A stretch of 64,000 nucleotides of DNA from Thermogutta terrifontis (GTDB taxonomy: Bacteria; Planctomycetota; Planctomycetia; Pirellulales; Thermoguttaceae). The position numbers and the translations under genes were made by a program. This document shows positions 7,889-15,836 of the stretch, piece by piece (the first letter of the stretch is position 1; every line of letters begins with the position of its first letter). Where the stretch lies: contig NZ_CP018477.1 in NCBI RefSeq assembly GCF_002277955.1, positions 3,803,206-3,867,205 of the forward strand, read 5' to 3'. The notes below the pieces were generated by a model. That model saw nothing but the letters and a program-made list of their open reading frames with translations. It was not told where the DNA came from and searched no databases.

Positions 7889-8000
7889 CAGCGGATTGCA
7901 AATCCGCCATTCGCCGGTTCGAATCCGGCCGGCGCCTCTCCACAGTGGAAAACGAAAACCCCGTGATTTCCCACGTAAGTGATGGATTTCACGGGGTTTT
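7889..8000 (+). repeat. attR: tRNA-Cys 3' fragment and host terminator
   Basis: Bases 7889-7945 repeat 1285-1341 exactly and include the anticodon stem-loop, T arm and acceptor 3' strand of tRNA-Cys. Without a 5' half it cannot fold as a tRNA. The match continues with three substitutions to 8000 through a terminator hairpin (arms 7955-7966 and 7989-8000). If crossover occurred in the core, this is the original downstream flank of the host tRNA-Cys gene, now stranded 6.6 kb away. Confidence 0.93.
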
Positions 8001-8017
8001 CTGGCTTACTGTGTCAG

Positions 8018-8090
8018 CACGCCCGGAGGGATTCGAACCCCCAACCGGCGGATTAGAAATCCGCTGCTCTATCCCTTGAGCTACGGGCGC
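8018..8090 (-). tRNA. tRNA-Arg (UCU)
   Basis: The reverse strand folds as a cloverleaf. The acceptor is GCGCCCG with CGGGCGT (first pair G-T), the anticodon loop TTTCTAA gives anticodon TCT, and the T arm contains TTCGAAT. The discriminator is G and CCA is not encoded. It lies 17 bases beyond attR in the opposite orientation to tRNA-Cys, so before insertion the two tRNA genes were convergent neighbours sharing the terminator. Confidence 0.95.
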
Positions 8091-8569
8091 TTTGCCTCTC
8101 GAATCCTGGAGCCTTCAGTAATTCTACGCGATAACGCTCCGACACTACGTTTGAGGCTGTGCGAAACGCGATTTGCGCTGTGTTTTCTCGGGCGAATTGG
8201 TGCTTCCGTCTCTTCCTTTTCCTTGATGGCCAACGGGTGTGTGCCGGGTAAACAACGCGTTCCCAGACGCCACACCGAGCGGTTTTTTGGAAATCCCATG
8301 CTGACGCCCCCGCCTGATAACCGCCGCTGCCAGGCCGCCGTGCTCGAAATGGCCCATCCCGTCCGTCCCGCCACAAATCGTGCGCGATGGTGATTGCTTT
8401 CCCGACTGAGCATCGCGGCTGGCCGAAGACTCGCCGCAATCACGCCACTCATTGCACGGTAGGTCCCTGTTGTTGCTGTGTGGCGGTAGGAAAGCCGTCG
8501 GCAAGGACGTGGTCAACACTGTGTTTCAAATTATCGAGCGCCGCCATGCTTGACAAGGGTGGTGCGTGC
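8091..8569. other. intergenic region, no gene seen
   Basis: Several overlapping open frames of 100-130 codons occur on both strands, but none has convincing composition, a recognisable motif or a good start. I treat the region as non-coding. Confidence 0.4.
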
Positions 8570-8598
8570 TTGTTCGACCGGTATTCGTAAGGTATTAT
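8570..8598 (+). promoter_or_regulatory. candidate promoter of the DUF1559 gene
   Basis: TTGTTC (8570-8575) and TATTAT (8593-8598) are 17 bases apart. This places the transcript start near 8604 and favours the ATG at 8660 over the one at 8597 for the gene downstream. Confidence 0.4.
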
Positions 8599-8659
8599 GC
8601 ACCGACAAAACTCGACATTGACGAGCTATGCGGCGAAACAAGTTTCCAGGACTGAAAGC

Positions 8660-9574
8660 ATGAAAGTGGGCTTCACGCTGGTGGAACTTCTTGTTGTGCT
8701 GACGATTGTGGCGCTCCTCACGGCACTGCTTCTGCCAGCAGTTCAAAGTGCCCGAGAGGCGGCCAGGCGGGCCCAGTGTGGCAATAATCTCAAACAATTG
8801 ACGCTGGGCATGCACCACTATCACGATCAGATCGGGGCATTTCCTTTTGGATTCAGCACCCTGGAGCAATCCTGGCACGCGATGTTGTTGCCCTACATTG
8901 AGCAGGAGGCACTGTATCGCACGCTCATTTTTCAGGAGTCGGGTCCAGGGAACTGGGACTCAGGATCGGCCAACACGAAAGCGTGTCAGACAGTGATTCC
9001 AGTTTTTCGATGTCCCAGCTTGCCGCTCCCGGAGCATGTGGATCACGATATCCCCCAGCGGGTGCCCAATAGCTACAACGGAATTGCTTCGTCCTCGGCG
9101 GCATCGGATGATCTGAGCACCGTACCTGCTGGCTATCCGCGAGTCGCGTTGGAGCAAATCGATCTAGATGGCATGCTGTATGGAAACAGTGCAATTCGGA
9201 TGGCAGACGTGACGGATGGAACCAGCCACACCGTGCTTTTCGGCGAAATGCACACCAATCCGGATTTCCAGAAAGACGGGCAGTCAATGGATTACTGGCA
9301 GATTGGCTTGCCTCACACCGCGACGTGGTTGCCCGGTGGAATCGGTGGGACAGAATACTCCGAAGCGCTCGCTTCTACCTTGGTGCCTGTCAATGGCTGG
9401 AAAGACTCGACGCTACCGGGCATGGTGATGGAACTGGGATGTGGAAGCTACCATCCTGGCGGAGCGATGTTCGGCTTCGTCGACGGCTCTGTAAGATTCT
9501 TGAGCGAAACAGTGGATCATCAACTTTATCGCAGTCTGGGCTCTCGTAACGGGCAAGAGACAACCTGGCCGTGA
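8660..9574 (+). CDS. DUF1559 domain protein with prepilin-type N-terminus
   Basis: A 304-residue protein of the planctomycete DUF1559 family. It opens with a type IV prepilin-like methylation motif (GFTLVELLVV) and a hydrophobic helix, then the family hallmark AREAARRAQCGNNLKQL. The end has FGFVDGSVRFLSETVD, matching the typical H-X9-DG module of this family. Such proteins are thought to be processed by a prepilin peptidase and sit in the envelope. The start at 8660 puts the motif at residue 4; an upstream ATG at 8597 would add 21 residues. It is monocistronic, with its own promoter and a strong terminator. Confidence 0.9.
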   Translation: MKVGFTLVELLVVLTIVALLTALLLPAVQSAREAARRAQCGNNLKQLTLGMHHYHDQIGAFPFGFSTLEQSWHAMLLPYIEQEALYRTLIFQESGPGNWDSGSANTKACQTVIPVFRCPSLPLPEHVDHDIPQRVPNSYNGIASSSAASDDLSTVPAGYPRVALEQIDLDGMLYGNSAIRMADVTDGTSHTVLFGEMHTNPDFQKDGQSMDYWQIGLPHTATWLPGGIGGTEYSEALASTLVPVNGWKDSTLPGMVMELGCGSYHPGGAMFGFVDGSVRFLSETVDHQLYRSLGSRNGQETTWP

Positions 9575-9635
9575 CAGCGACCGGACCTCGACCGGGTACC
9601 GCGTTAGGCTTGCAGACACGAGAGTTAACCAGCAG

Positions 9636-9675
9636 CAAGGGTGACGGTGTACAGAAAAAGTCACCGTCACCCTTG
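9636..9675. terminator. bidirectional hairpin terminator
   Basis: Perfect 14-bp stem: CAAGGGTGACGGTG (9636-9649) pairs with CACCGTCACCCTTG (9662-9675) around a 12-base loop. It lies between two convergent genes (DUF1559 and the oxidoreductase). No long T-run is present. Confidence 0.7.
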
Positions 9676-9752
9676 TTCGATGGTGAATGAATCTGACTTG
9701 TCCCGGGGCTTTGGGATACTAGCCGCTTGGTAAGTTCGGTCGTATCACGGGA

Positions 9753-11141
9753 TCAATATTCGCGATCTGTTTTGAGTCCCGGCATCGGGACTGGATAGCG
9801 TCCGTCGGGACCCAATTGGAGGGGGGCCGGCGAATCCATCGTCAATTGGTCAAGGCCCGGCGCCATCTCATGCGGACAGTTGAGCATTTCTTCGTAGGTA
9901 ATTTCGCGACCGGTGTGGGCAGACATTCGACCCATCGACGTGACAAGACTCGCTTTCACGCCGCGTTCGGCTTCGTTATGGGGCTTGTCATCGAGGATGG
10001 CGTCGATGAGGGCGTTCCATTCGTTCTGATAGGGGTCGCGTTCTTCTGGTGGAACTTTGGATTCCCACTCCAAAACGGACATATCGGGCGACTGTCCCTT
10101 AAAGATGCGGGAGGGCAGGCCGCAGTCTCCGTTGGCGGACACGAGCGCCGAGCCTTTGGACCCGTGGATATAGCTGTAGTAGACGTTGTCCGCTCCCGCC
10201 ATGCAGCGGCCATCGAAGCAGAATTTTGTTCCATCCGCGTAGGTGTACTCCACAGCGTAGACGTCAAAGTTCTGATCGATGTAGGGTACACCCTCAGGGC
10301 TCGTCTTGTAATGTCGGCCACCCAGCCCCATGGCTTTGACGGGCCAATCGTTTTTCATCCAGGCAAGGTGATCGATAATGTGGATGTAGAAATCACTGTA
10401 GCAACCACCGCTGGCCCAGAGGAAACTGTGGAATCGTCTCACCTGGTAAAGCAATTCGCTGATGCCCTCGGGCTTGGGCGTGGAGGCGAAATATCCGATC
10501 GGGCCGTGCATGCGGTAGCCCCGCTCGAAGATAATGTCGCCGATGGCACCATCCTGAAGACGTTTGTATAGTTCTTGCAGAGCGCGACTGTGGCGGGACA
10601 TCAATCCCACGCCGACTTTGAGGTTTTTCTCCACGGACTTCTTAGCCAGCTCTAACATGCGCTTGCTGGTTGGACCGTCGACAGTCACCGGCTTTTCCAT
10701 GAAAACATGGAGGTTCTTCTCGATCGCGTAGGTAAAGTGCACCCAGCGGAATGCAGGGGGCGTGGCGAAGATGGCCACATCGCCGGGGCGCAGGCAATCC
10801 ATGGCCTTTCGGTAGGCGTCAAATCCGATGAATTTGCGATCATCCGGAACGTCCACCTGGTCCCCGAATTGCTTCTTGAGGTTTTCGTAACTTGAATTGA
10901 GACGGTCCTGGAAAACATCCGCCATGGCGACGAGCTTAATCGGGACTCGCTTGACCGACATGGCATTCGCCGCTGCACCAGTACCACGGCCGCCACACCC
11001 GATGAGTGCGATCCGAATGGTGTTATCCTCCGCAGCATGGACGTGGGGCACAATTGCGGCACTGACGGCCGTGGCCGCAGCCAGTTGGCCTGTGGTTTTG
11101 AGAAATTCACGCCGTGACGACTTTGAGACGTGGTCTGACAT
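9753..11141 (-). CDS. Tat-exported Gfo/Idh/MocA family oxidoreductase
   Basis: A 462-residue NAD(P)-dependent sugar or inositol dehydrogenase-type protein. The N-terminus carries a twin-arginine signal (SRREFLK then an Ala-rich stretch ending HVHA). The Rossmann motif IALIGCGGRGTG follows, then EKPVTVDGP, the family's EKP motif with catalytic-site lysine. The C-terminal half fits the alpha/beta substrate domain. The ATG at 11141 has GGAGG eight bases upstream; the frame runs further but without support. Planctomycetes have many such Tat-exported paralogues. The substrate is unknown. Confidence 0.92.
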   Translation of the reverse strand: MSDHVSKSSRREFLKTTGQLAAATAVSAAIVPHVHAAEDNTIRIALIGCGGRGTGAAANAMSVKRVPIKLVAMADVFQDRLNSSYENLKKQFGDQVDVPDDRKFIGFDAYRKAMDCLRPGDVAIFATPPAFRWVHFTYAIEKNLHVFMEKPVTVDGPTSKRMLELAKKSVEKNLKVGVGLMSRHSRALQELYKRLQDGAIGDIIFERGYRMHGPIGYFASTPKPEGISELLYQVRRFHSFLWASGGCYSDFYIHIIDHLAWMKNDWPVKAMGLGGRHYKTSPEGVPYIDQNFDVYAVEYTYADGTKFCFDGRCMAGADNVYYSYIHGSKGSALVSANGDCGLPSRIFKGQSPDMSVLEWESKVPPEERDPYQNEWNALIDAILDDKPHNEAERGVKASLVTSMGRMSAHTGREITYEEMLNCPHEMAPGLDQLTMDSPAPLQLGPDGRYPVPMPGLKTDREY

Positions 11142-11465
11142 TGCGAGCAACCTCCACATGTGAGTTAGACGAACATTTAGTGAAAGAAAAACTTTAAGCC
11201 TTCCCAAAAGGGGTGCTACAGCTGTTCTGCCTTCTCGTATTTTGGGGCCGACGTTATAGCAGCACAGAAACCTGCCTGCCGCCTTGTATTGTCGTCGGCC
11301 GATCGTGGCTGTCAACCTGGTGATTTGTATCCTTCGGCAAAGATTTTCACCATTTCGGCTGGTCTATCGAAACCCACATCAAACGTGGCCCACCAAGAAA
11401 AGATTCCTTGGGCCGGGATGAGCACGAGCCGCGAAGCCAAGCGCGGTGGGGACTGGCGAATTTCC
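11142..11465. other. intergenic region
   Basis: 324 bases between the oxidoreductase start and the coaD stop. It must hold the oxidoreductase promoter, but no clear boxes are seen, and no gene. Confidence 0.4.
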
Positions 11466-11984
11466 TCACCGCGGCGTGCGGGCAGAGGCTGCCAATTTGG
11501 CCCGCAGGGCCGTGACAACCGGCGGCGGCAGAAAACGGGAAAGTTCCTCATCGGAGGCAATCGGGGCAATTTCCTTGATAAGAGAGCTGGAAACATGGGC
11601 GAGTTCGCCGTCGGCAATCATGAAAAGTGTTTCCACATCCGGGGCGAGGCGGCGGTTGGCCATCATCATGGTGATTTCTGCGGCTATATCGGTGATGGGA
11701 CGGACTCCCCGGATCATGATTTTCGCGCCACACTCGCGAACAAAATTGACAGCCAAACCGCGGAACGTGCGAATCTCGATGTTGGTCAAATGGGGCGTGG
11801 ATTGCCGTATAAGCTCTTCGCGTTCTCTAGCATCAAACATGGGAAATTTATGGATATTCACCCCGATACCCACGATGAGCCGGTCGAACAACCGGCTGGC
11901 TCGTTCCATCACATTGAGGTGTCCAAGAGTGATGGGGTCGAAAGACCCGGGGTAGACCGCGATCCGAGGATCGAGTTGCGACAT
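11466..11984 (-). CDS. coaD: phosphopantetheine adenylyltransferase
   Basis: Catalyses the fourth step of coenzyme A synthesis, adenylating 4'-phosphopantetheine. The nucleotidyltransferase T-X-G-H motif is in YPGSFDPITLGHLNV near the N-terminus, and the conserved V-S-S-S-L-I-K segment is near the C-terminus. At 172 residues it matches the family (about 160). ATG 11984 is chosen because the family starts directly before the IAVYPGSFDP strand; upstream residues in the frame are not conserved in type. The coaX pantothenate kinase, an earlier step, lies 3.8 kb away but not in the same operon. Confidence 0.96.
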   Translation of the reverse strand: MSQLDPRIAVYPGSFDPITLGHLNVMERASRLFDRLIVGIGVNIHKFPMFDAREREELIRQSTPHLTNIEIRTFRGLAVNFVRECGAKIMIRGVRPITDIAAEITMMMANRRLAPDVETLFMIADGELAHVSSSLIKEIAPIASDEELSRFLPPPVVTALRAKLAASARTPR

Positions 11985-12113
11985 GGCTGGGACTCCGATC
12001 AGACGATGGCGAGTTGACTTCCAACCGATTATATTACGAAAAAACTTGCGTCCACGCACCCACGGTGCGGAGACTGAAGGTCCGAATTGGTCACTTTCTG
12101 CGGAGGACTAACC

Positions 12114-13880
12114 ATGGCAGCTTCGCGATGCTCAGGTGGCCGTCGCCAGGTCATTGTGCGCTGGTGGAATATCGCGTTAGGCGCTTTTGTTCTTGTCACA
12201 GGTGCTGGACCCGCCCATGGCGAGCGCCAAATGGAGAAGCTGGACCGAGGATTTGTCGCCGTGCAGGCCGGGCCCCGTGCTGTTTATCTTACCTGGCGTT
12301 TGCTCCGCGAGGACCCGCACGACATCGCTTTCAATCTCTATCGTCAGAATCAGGAGGGTGCAGCGGTCGTTCGGCTCAATAAGGAACCCATCATCCGGAC
12401 GTGTGACTTTGTGGATGACGGCGTCGCAGCGGGGACTTATCGCTATATTTTGCGGGCTGTAAAACAGGGGCAGGAGAGGCGGGAAGAAAGTTCCTCGTCC
12501 TTGACGGTTGGGGAAAAAGCCCGGCCTTACTTGTCCATCAAGCTCGACGGCAATTACACGTTCCAAAAGGTTGGAATCGCTGATTTGGATGGAGACGGCA
12601 GTCTGGATGTTGTCATCAAACAACCAAATCAGAACATCGATCCCTACGAAGCTTACTGGAAGCCAAGTCCCGGCACTTACAAACTGGAGGCCTACACTTT
12701 GGCTGGCAAGATGTTGTGGCGATATGATCTTGGCTGGGCCATTGAACAGGGGATCTGGTACTCGCCCTATATCGTGTACGACCTGGATGGCGATGGAAAG
12801 GCCGAAGTGGCCGTGAAAACAGGCGAGGGAGACCCACGGGGTCCCGATGGCCGCGTGCAGGGTGGGCCGGAGTATCTGACCATTCTCGACGGAGCGACAG
12901 GAAAACCCGTCACCCGTGTTGCCTGGCCGCCCCGGGAGATGTTCCCCAGCTACAACTATGCTTCGCGCAATCAACTGGCGGTGGCGTACCTCGATGGCAA
13001 AAGACCAGCGCTTATTGTCCTGCGCGGTACATACAACGTCATGGTGGCGATCGCATATCGGTATGAAAAGGGGCAACTTTCGGAAATCTGGCGATGGGAT
13101 AATCGAGGACTGGAAAGAAAGTTCCAAGGACAGGGAGCCCACTGCACGCAAGCCGCCGATGTCGATGGGGATGGCAGGGACGAAATCATCTTGGGATCAC
13201 TCGTGCTGGATGACGACGGAAAACCGTTATGGAGCACAGGGCTTGGCCATCCTGACCACGCGTACGTCGGCGATCTGAATCCCGAACGCCCCGGAATGGA
13301 AATTTACTATGGAATAGAAACCCGCCAGCAGAAAAATGGCATGTGCATGGTGGATGCAAAGACGGGCGAGATTCTATGGGGATACGATGGTCCGACACGC
13401 CACGTTCACAGTCACGGGATGTGCAGCGACATTGATCCCCGCTATCCGGGGGCGGAGTGCTACAGTGCCGACACCGACCCGAACAAGGACTTCGCCTGGG
13501 CGAAGCTGTGGAGTGCTCAGGGCAAGGTGATCAGCGAGGAAAACCTGGCTGGATTCGGCCCCTGGGTGGCATATTGGGACGCCGACCCCTATCGAGAACT
13601 CATCATTGGGTCTCGCATCCGGAAGTACTATCCGTCTCAGGAACTTGAGCCGCGACTGGAAGGAAGTTACGTCGCCACAGTGGATCTGGTGGGCGACTGG
13701 CGAGAAGAGATTATCACAACAATACCGGGCGAAATCAGAATCTATGTGACGACTATTCCGGCTGTGGACAGACGCCCAAGTCTGTTCCAGGATCCACTCT
13801 ACCGATTGGATGTGGCAATGGCGGCGATGGGCTACTATCAACCACCGTTGACCAGTTACGACCTTGCGTCCCAGAAGTGA
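12114..13880 (+). CDS. secreted rhamnogalacturonan lyase, PL11 type
   Basis: A 588-residue polysaccharide lyase of the PL11 (YesW/YesX) type, cleaving the rhamnogalacturonan I backbone of pectin. After a signal peptide (hydrophobic segment ending GPAHG) come a fibronectin-like N-terminal domain and a beta-propeller with repeated calcium-binding segments: DLDGDGSLDV, DLDGDGKAEV, DVDGDGRDEI. ATG 12114 has GGAGG ten bases upstream and directly precedes the signal peptide; the frame begins 27 bases earlier. It is monocistronic, with no sugar transporter or regulator nearby. Action in the periplasm or outside is inferred from the signal. Confidence 0.9.
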   Translation: MAASRCSGGRRQVIVRWWNIALGAFVLVTGAGPAHGERQMEKLDRGFVAVQAGPRAVYLTWRLLREDPHDIAFNLYRQNQEGAAVVRLNKEPIIRTCDFVDDGVAAGTYRYILRAVKQGQERREESSSSLTVGEKARPYLSIKLDGNYTFQKVGIADLDGDGSLDVVIKQPNQNIDPYEAYWKPSPGTYKLEAYTLAGKMLWRYDLGWAIEQGIWYSPYIVYDLDGDGKAEVAVKTGEGDPRGPDGRVQGGPEYLTILDGATGKPVTRVAWPPREMFPSYNYASRNQLAVAYLDGKRPALIVLRGTYNVMVAIAYRYEKGQLSEIWRWDNRGLERKFQGQGAHCTQAADVDGDGRDEIILGSLVLDDDGKPLWSTGLGHPDHAYVGDLNPERPGMEIYYGIETRQQKNGMCMVDAKTGEILWGYDGPTRHVHSHGMCSDIDPRYPGAECYSADTDPNKDFAWAKLWSAQGKVISEENLAGFGPWVAYWDADPYRELIIGSRIRKYYPSQELEPRLEGSYVATVDLVGDWREEIITTIPGEIRIYVTTIPAVDRRPSLFQDPLYRLDVAMAAMGYYQPPLTSYDLASQK

Positions 13881-14127
13881 TCACTGCCCGCATGTCCTCA
13901 CCGGCCGATCCTCCGGCGCACCTGTTACCCACAAAGATTCGTCGTCCTGGGGTGACGCACCTGATACAATTCACCAGGCTCCGAGCAGCGGGAGTATCCA
14001 GGGTGATCAGGCTTTCTTCCGGGGCCTGTTGAGGTAGTACCGTTCGGGCGAAGACGAGCCGAGGCGAACAGATGAAGTCGGGACCAGGGTCGGGTCCTTC
14101 CGTTTGATGCGTCAGGAGTGAGTGCAG

Positions 14128-14928
14128 ATGATGCTTCCTGTTAACGAGCTGCGTCACCTCGCCGAGCAATTGAAGAGCGGTCAGCTCGATGTCGATCGTT
14201 TCGTCGAGGCATGCCAAAAGTGGGGAATTGCCGATGTTGGTGAGGCCCAGGTTGATTTGGATCGGCAGCGTAGATGCGGTTTCCCCGAAGTGGTATACGG
14301 ACAGGGCAAAACAGTGGAGGCGTTGCGAAAGATTTTTCACGCCCTTCTCGAAAACGGCGTGGATGTTTTCGCAACGCGGATTTCGCCAGAAAAGGCCGAG
14401 GTCCTGCTTCGGGAATTTCCTGCTGGCCGGTATAACGCGGTGGCAGGTACTTTCCGCATTCCGAAACAGGAGCCGCCAACCGACGCCGAGCCCCGAGGAA
14501 TTGTAACCGTGGTTACTGCCGGAACCAGCGATCTACCCGTGGCCGAGGAAGCGCGGGAAACAGCTCTCTGGACAGGTGCCGAAGTTCGTCTGGTCCAGGA
14601 CGTGGGAGTCGCAGGGCCTCACCGGCTGCGGGCCAATCTTCATCTCCTTGAGGATGCTGACGCCGTGGTGGTTGTGGCGGGAATGGAGGGAGCACTTCCC
14701 AGTGTGGTTGGGGGCTTCGTGTCCTGTCCGGTGATTGGCGTACCCACCAGCGTTGGATATGGCGCCAGCTTTGGAGGCGTCTCGGCCTTGTTGAGTATGC
14801 TCAATAGTTGTGCCGCAAATGTGGTGGTGGTGAACATCGACGCGGGTTTCAAAGGTGGCTATGTGGCAGGGTTGATCGCTAAGAACAGTGCGCGGCGGCG
14901 CGCTTTGTTGAAGTCTGCGGAAAAATGA
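14128..14928 (+). CDS. larB: nickel-pincer cofactor biosynthesis protein LarB
   Basis: A 266-residue LarB/PurE-like carboxylase/hydrolase that turns nicotinic acid adenine dinucleotide into pyridinium-3,5-biscarboxylic acid mononucleotide, the first step to the nickel-pincer cofactor of lactate racemase. The C-terminal half carries the PurE-like core (GIVTVVTAGTSDLPVAEE, then VVAGMEGALPSVVGG and PVIGVPTSVGYG). AGGAG lies nine bases before ATG 14128. Its stop overlaps the next gene's start by ATGA. larC, larE and larA are not in the window, so the pathway must be completed elsewhere or the product used otherwise. Confidence 0.92.
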   Translation: MMLPVNELRHLAEQLKSGQLDVDRFVEACQKWGIADVGEAQVDLDRQRRCGFPEVVYGQGKTVEALRKIFHALLENGVDVFATRISPEKAEVLLREFPAGRYNAVAGTFRIPKQEPPTDAEPRGIVTVVTAGTSDLPVAEEARETALWTGAEVRLVQDVGVAGPHRLRANLHLLEDADAVVVVAGMEGALPSVVGGFVSCPVIGVPTSVGYGASFGGVSALLSMLNSCAANVVVVNIDAGFKGGYVAGLIAKNSARRRALLKSAEK

Positions 14929-15836
14929 ACGAAAAAGGCTTTGGCGAGAATCTCCCCTTACCCGTGCTCCCGGTGCGACCTCGGGATGCCCATAAAGGCC
15001 GGTTTGGGACGGTCCTTATTGTAGGTGGCAGTTTGGGAATGTCGGGGGCGGCAGGGCTTGCTGGTTTGGCGGCTCTACGCGGAGGCGCGGGCCTCGTAAG
15101 AGTTGCAACGCCGGCACCGGTGCTCGCGATTGTTGCCTCCTACGAGCGCTCATACACCACAATACCGCTTGAAGCAGACAAGCACGGGCGGATCTCGCTG
15201 CGGGCTTGCGAGGGGGTTATGGAGGCTGCCGCTGAGGCGGACTGGATTGCGTTGGGACCGGGACTGGGACGGTCCCTCGGACTTTCCCGGCTTGTGACCC
15301 GCGTGTATTCGGAACTGAGCAAACCGCTTGTGCTGGATGCGGATGGTCTGAATGCCCTTGCCCGGGAAAACGGCCAACTACCACGGCCGGGCGGTCCGCG
15401 GGTGTTGACGCCCCATCCGGGAGAATTCCGTCGGCTGGTCGGACCCTCCGGAGATACGCGCCGACCTATTGAGGAACGCTGGCAGCTCGCCCGACAACAA
15501 GCGGCCAACTGGGGGGTGGTTCTGGTTTACAAGGGGCACCCCACGCTGGTTACGGATGGAACGCGCTGCTACGTCAACACAACCGGCAACCCGGGCATGG
15601 CCACCGGCGGTTCAGGAGATGTTCTCACGGGGTTAATTGCGGCCTTGGGGGCGCAGGGGCTGGAGCCGTTCGCGGCTGCCCAACTTGCTGTGTACCTTCA
15701 CGGTCTGGCGGGGGATCTGGCGGCAGCGGAGCTCTCGGAAGAGGCTATGATCGCTTCGGATTTGATCGATTACCTGCCCCGGGCTTTTCAGGAATATCGC
15801 AAAGTGCTCTCCGGCGGTCAGGAGTCGTCGCGTTGA
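14925..15836 (+). CDS. nnrD: ADP-dependent NAD(P)H-hydrate dehydratase
   Basis: Repairs hydrated NADH and NADPH (NADHX/NADPHX) with ADP hydrolysis. A ribokinase-like fold of 303 residues: GTVLIVGGSLGMSGAA near the N-terminus, VLTPHPGEFRRL in the middle, and GNPGMATGGSGDVLTG, the anion-hole/catalytic-Asp segment of the family. The N-terminal epimerase (NnrE) half is absent, so this is the single-domain form. Coupled to larB by a four-base overlap; its 3' end overlaps convergent coaX by 19 bp. Confidence 0.93.
   Translation: MNEKGFGENLPLPVLPVRPRDAHKGRFGTVLIVGGSLGMSGAAGLAGLAALRGGAGLVRVATPAPVLAIVASYERSYTTIPLEADKHGRISLRACEGVMEAAAEADWIALGPGLGRSLGLSRLVTRVYSELSKPLVLDADGLNALARENGQLPRPGGPRVLTPHPGEFRRLVGPSGDTRRPIEERWQLARQQAANWGVVLVYKGHPTLVTDGTRCYVNTTGNPGMATGGSGDVLTGLIAALGAQGLEPFAAAQLAVYLHGLAGDLAAAELSEEAMIASDLIDYLPRAFQEYRKVLSGGQESSR

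Larger units (their letters stand above)
1285..7945. mobile_element. 6.6-kb integrative element in tRNA-Cys (satellite- or plasmid-like)
   Basis: Bounded by the 57-bp perfect repeat, with an integrase at the left end. All seven genes lie on the minus strand: integrase, zinc-ribbon protein, TubC-N-like protein, DUF3987 protein, 120-residue unknown, AlpA-like regulator, 305-residue unknown. No capsid, portal, terminase, tail, relaxase or type IV secretion gene is present, so it would need a helper to move between cells or moves as naked DNA. Arm-site repeats near both ends and a repeat cluster at 6516-6631 support an autonomous excision and perhaps replication module. Calling it a phage satellite is inference. 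Confidence 0.88.

Noticed and set aside
7889-7936. Second tRNA-Cys gene
   Set aside because: Only the 3' half is present; it is the attR copy of the integration site.
8081-8519. Overlapping 105-128-codon frames after tRNA-Arg
   Set aside because: Several phases open at once, no convincing start or motif; treated as non-coding.
12177-13151. 324-codon minus-strand frame opposite the PL11 lyase
   Set aside because: Shadow of a well supported gene, no motif.
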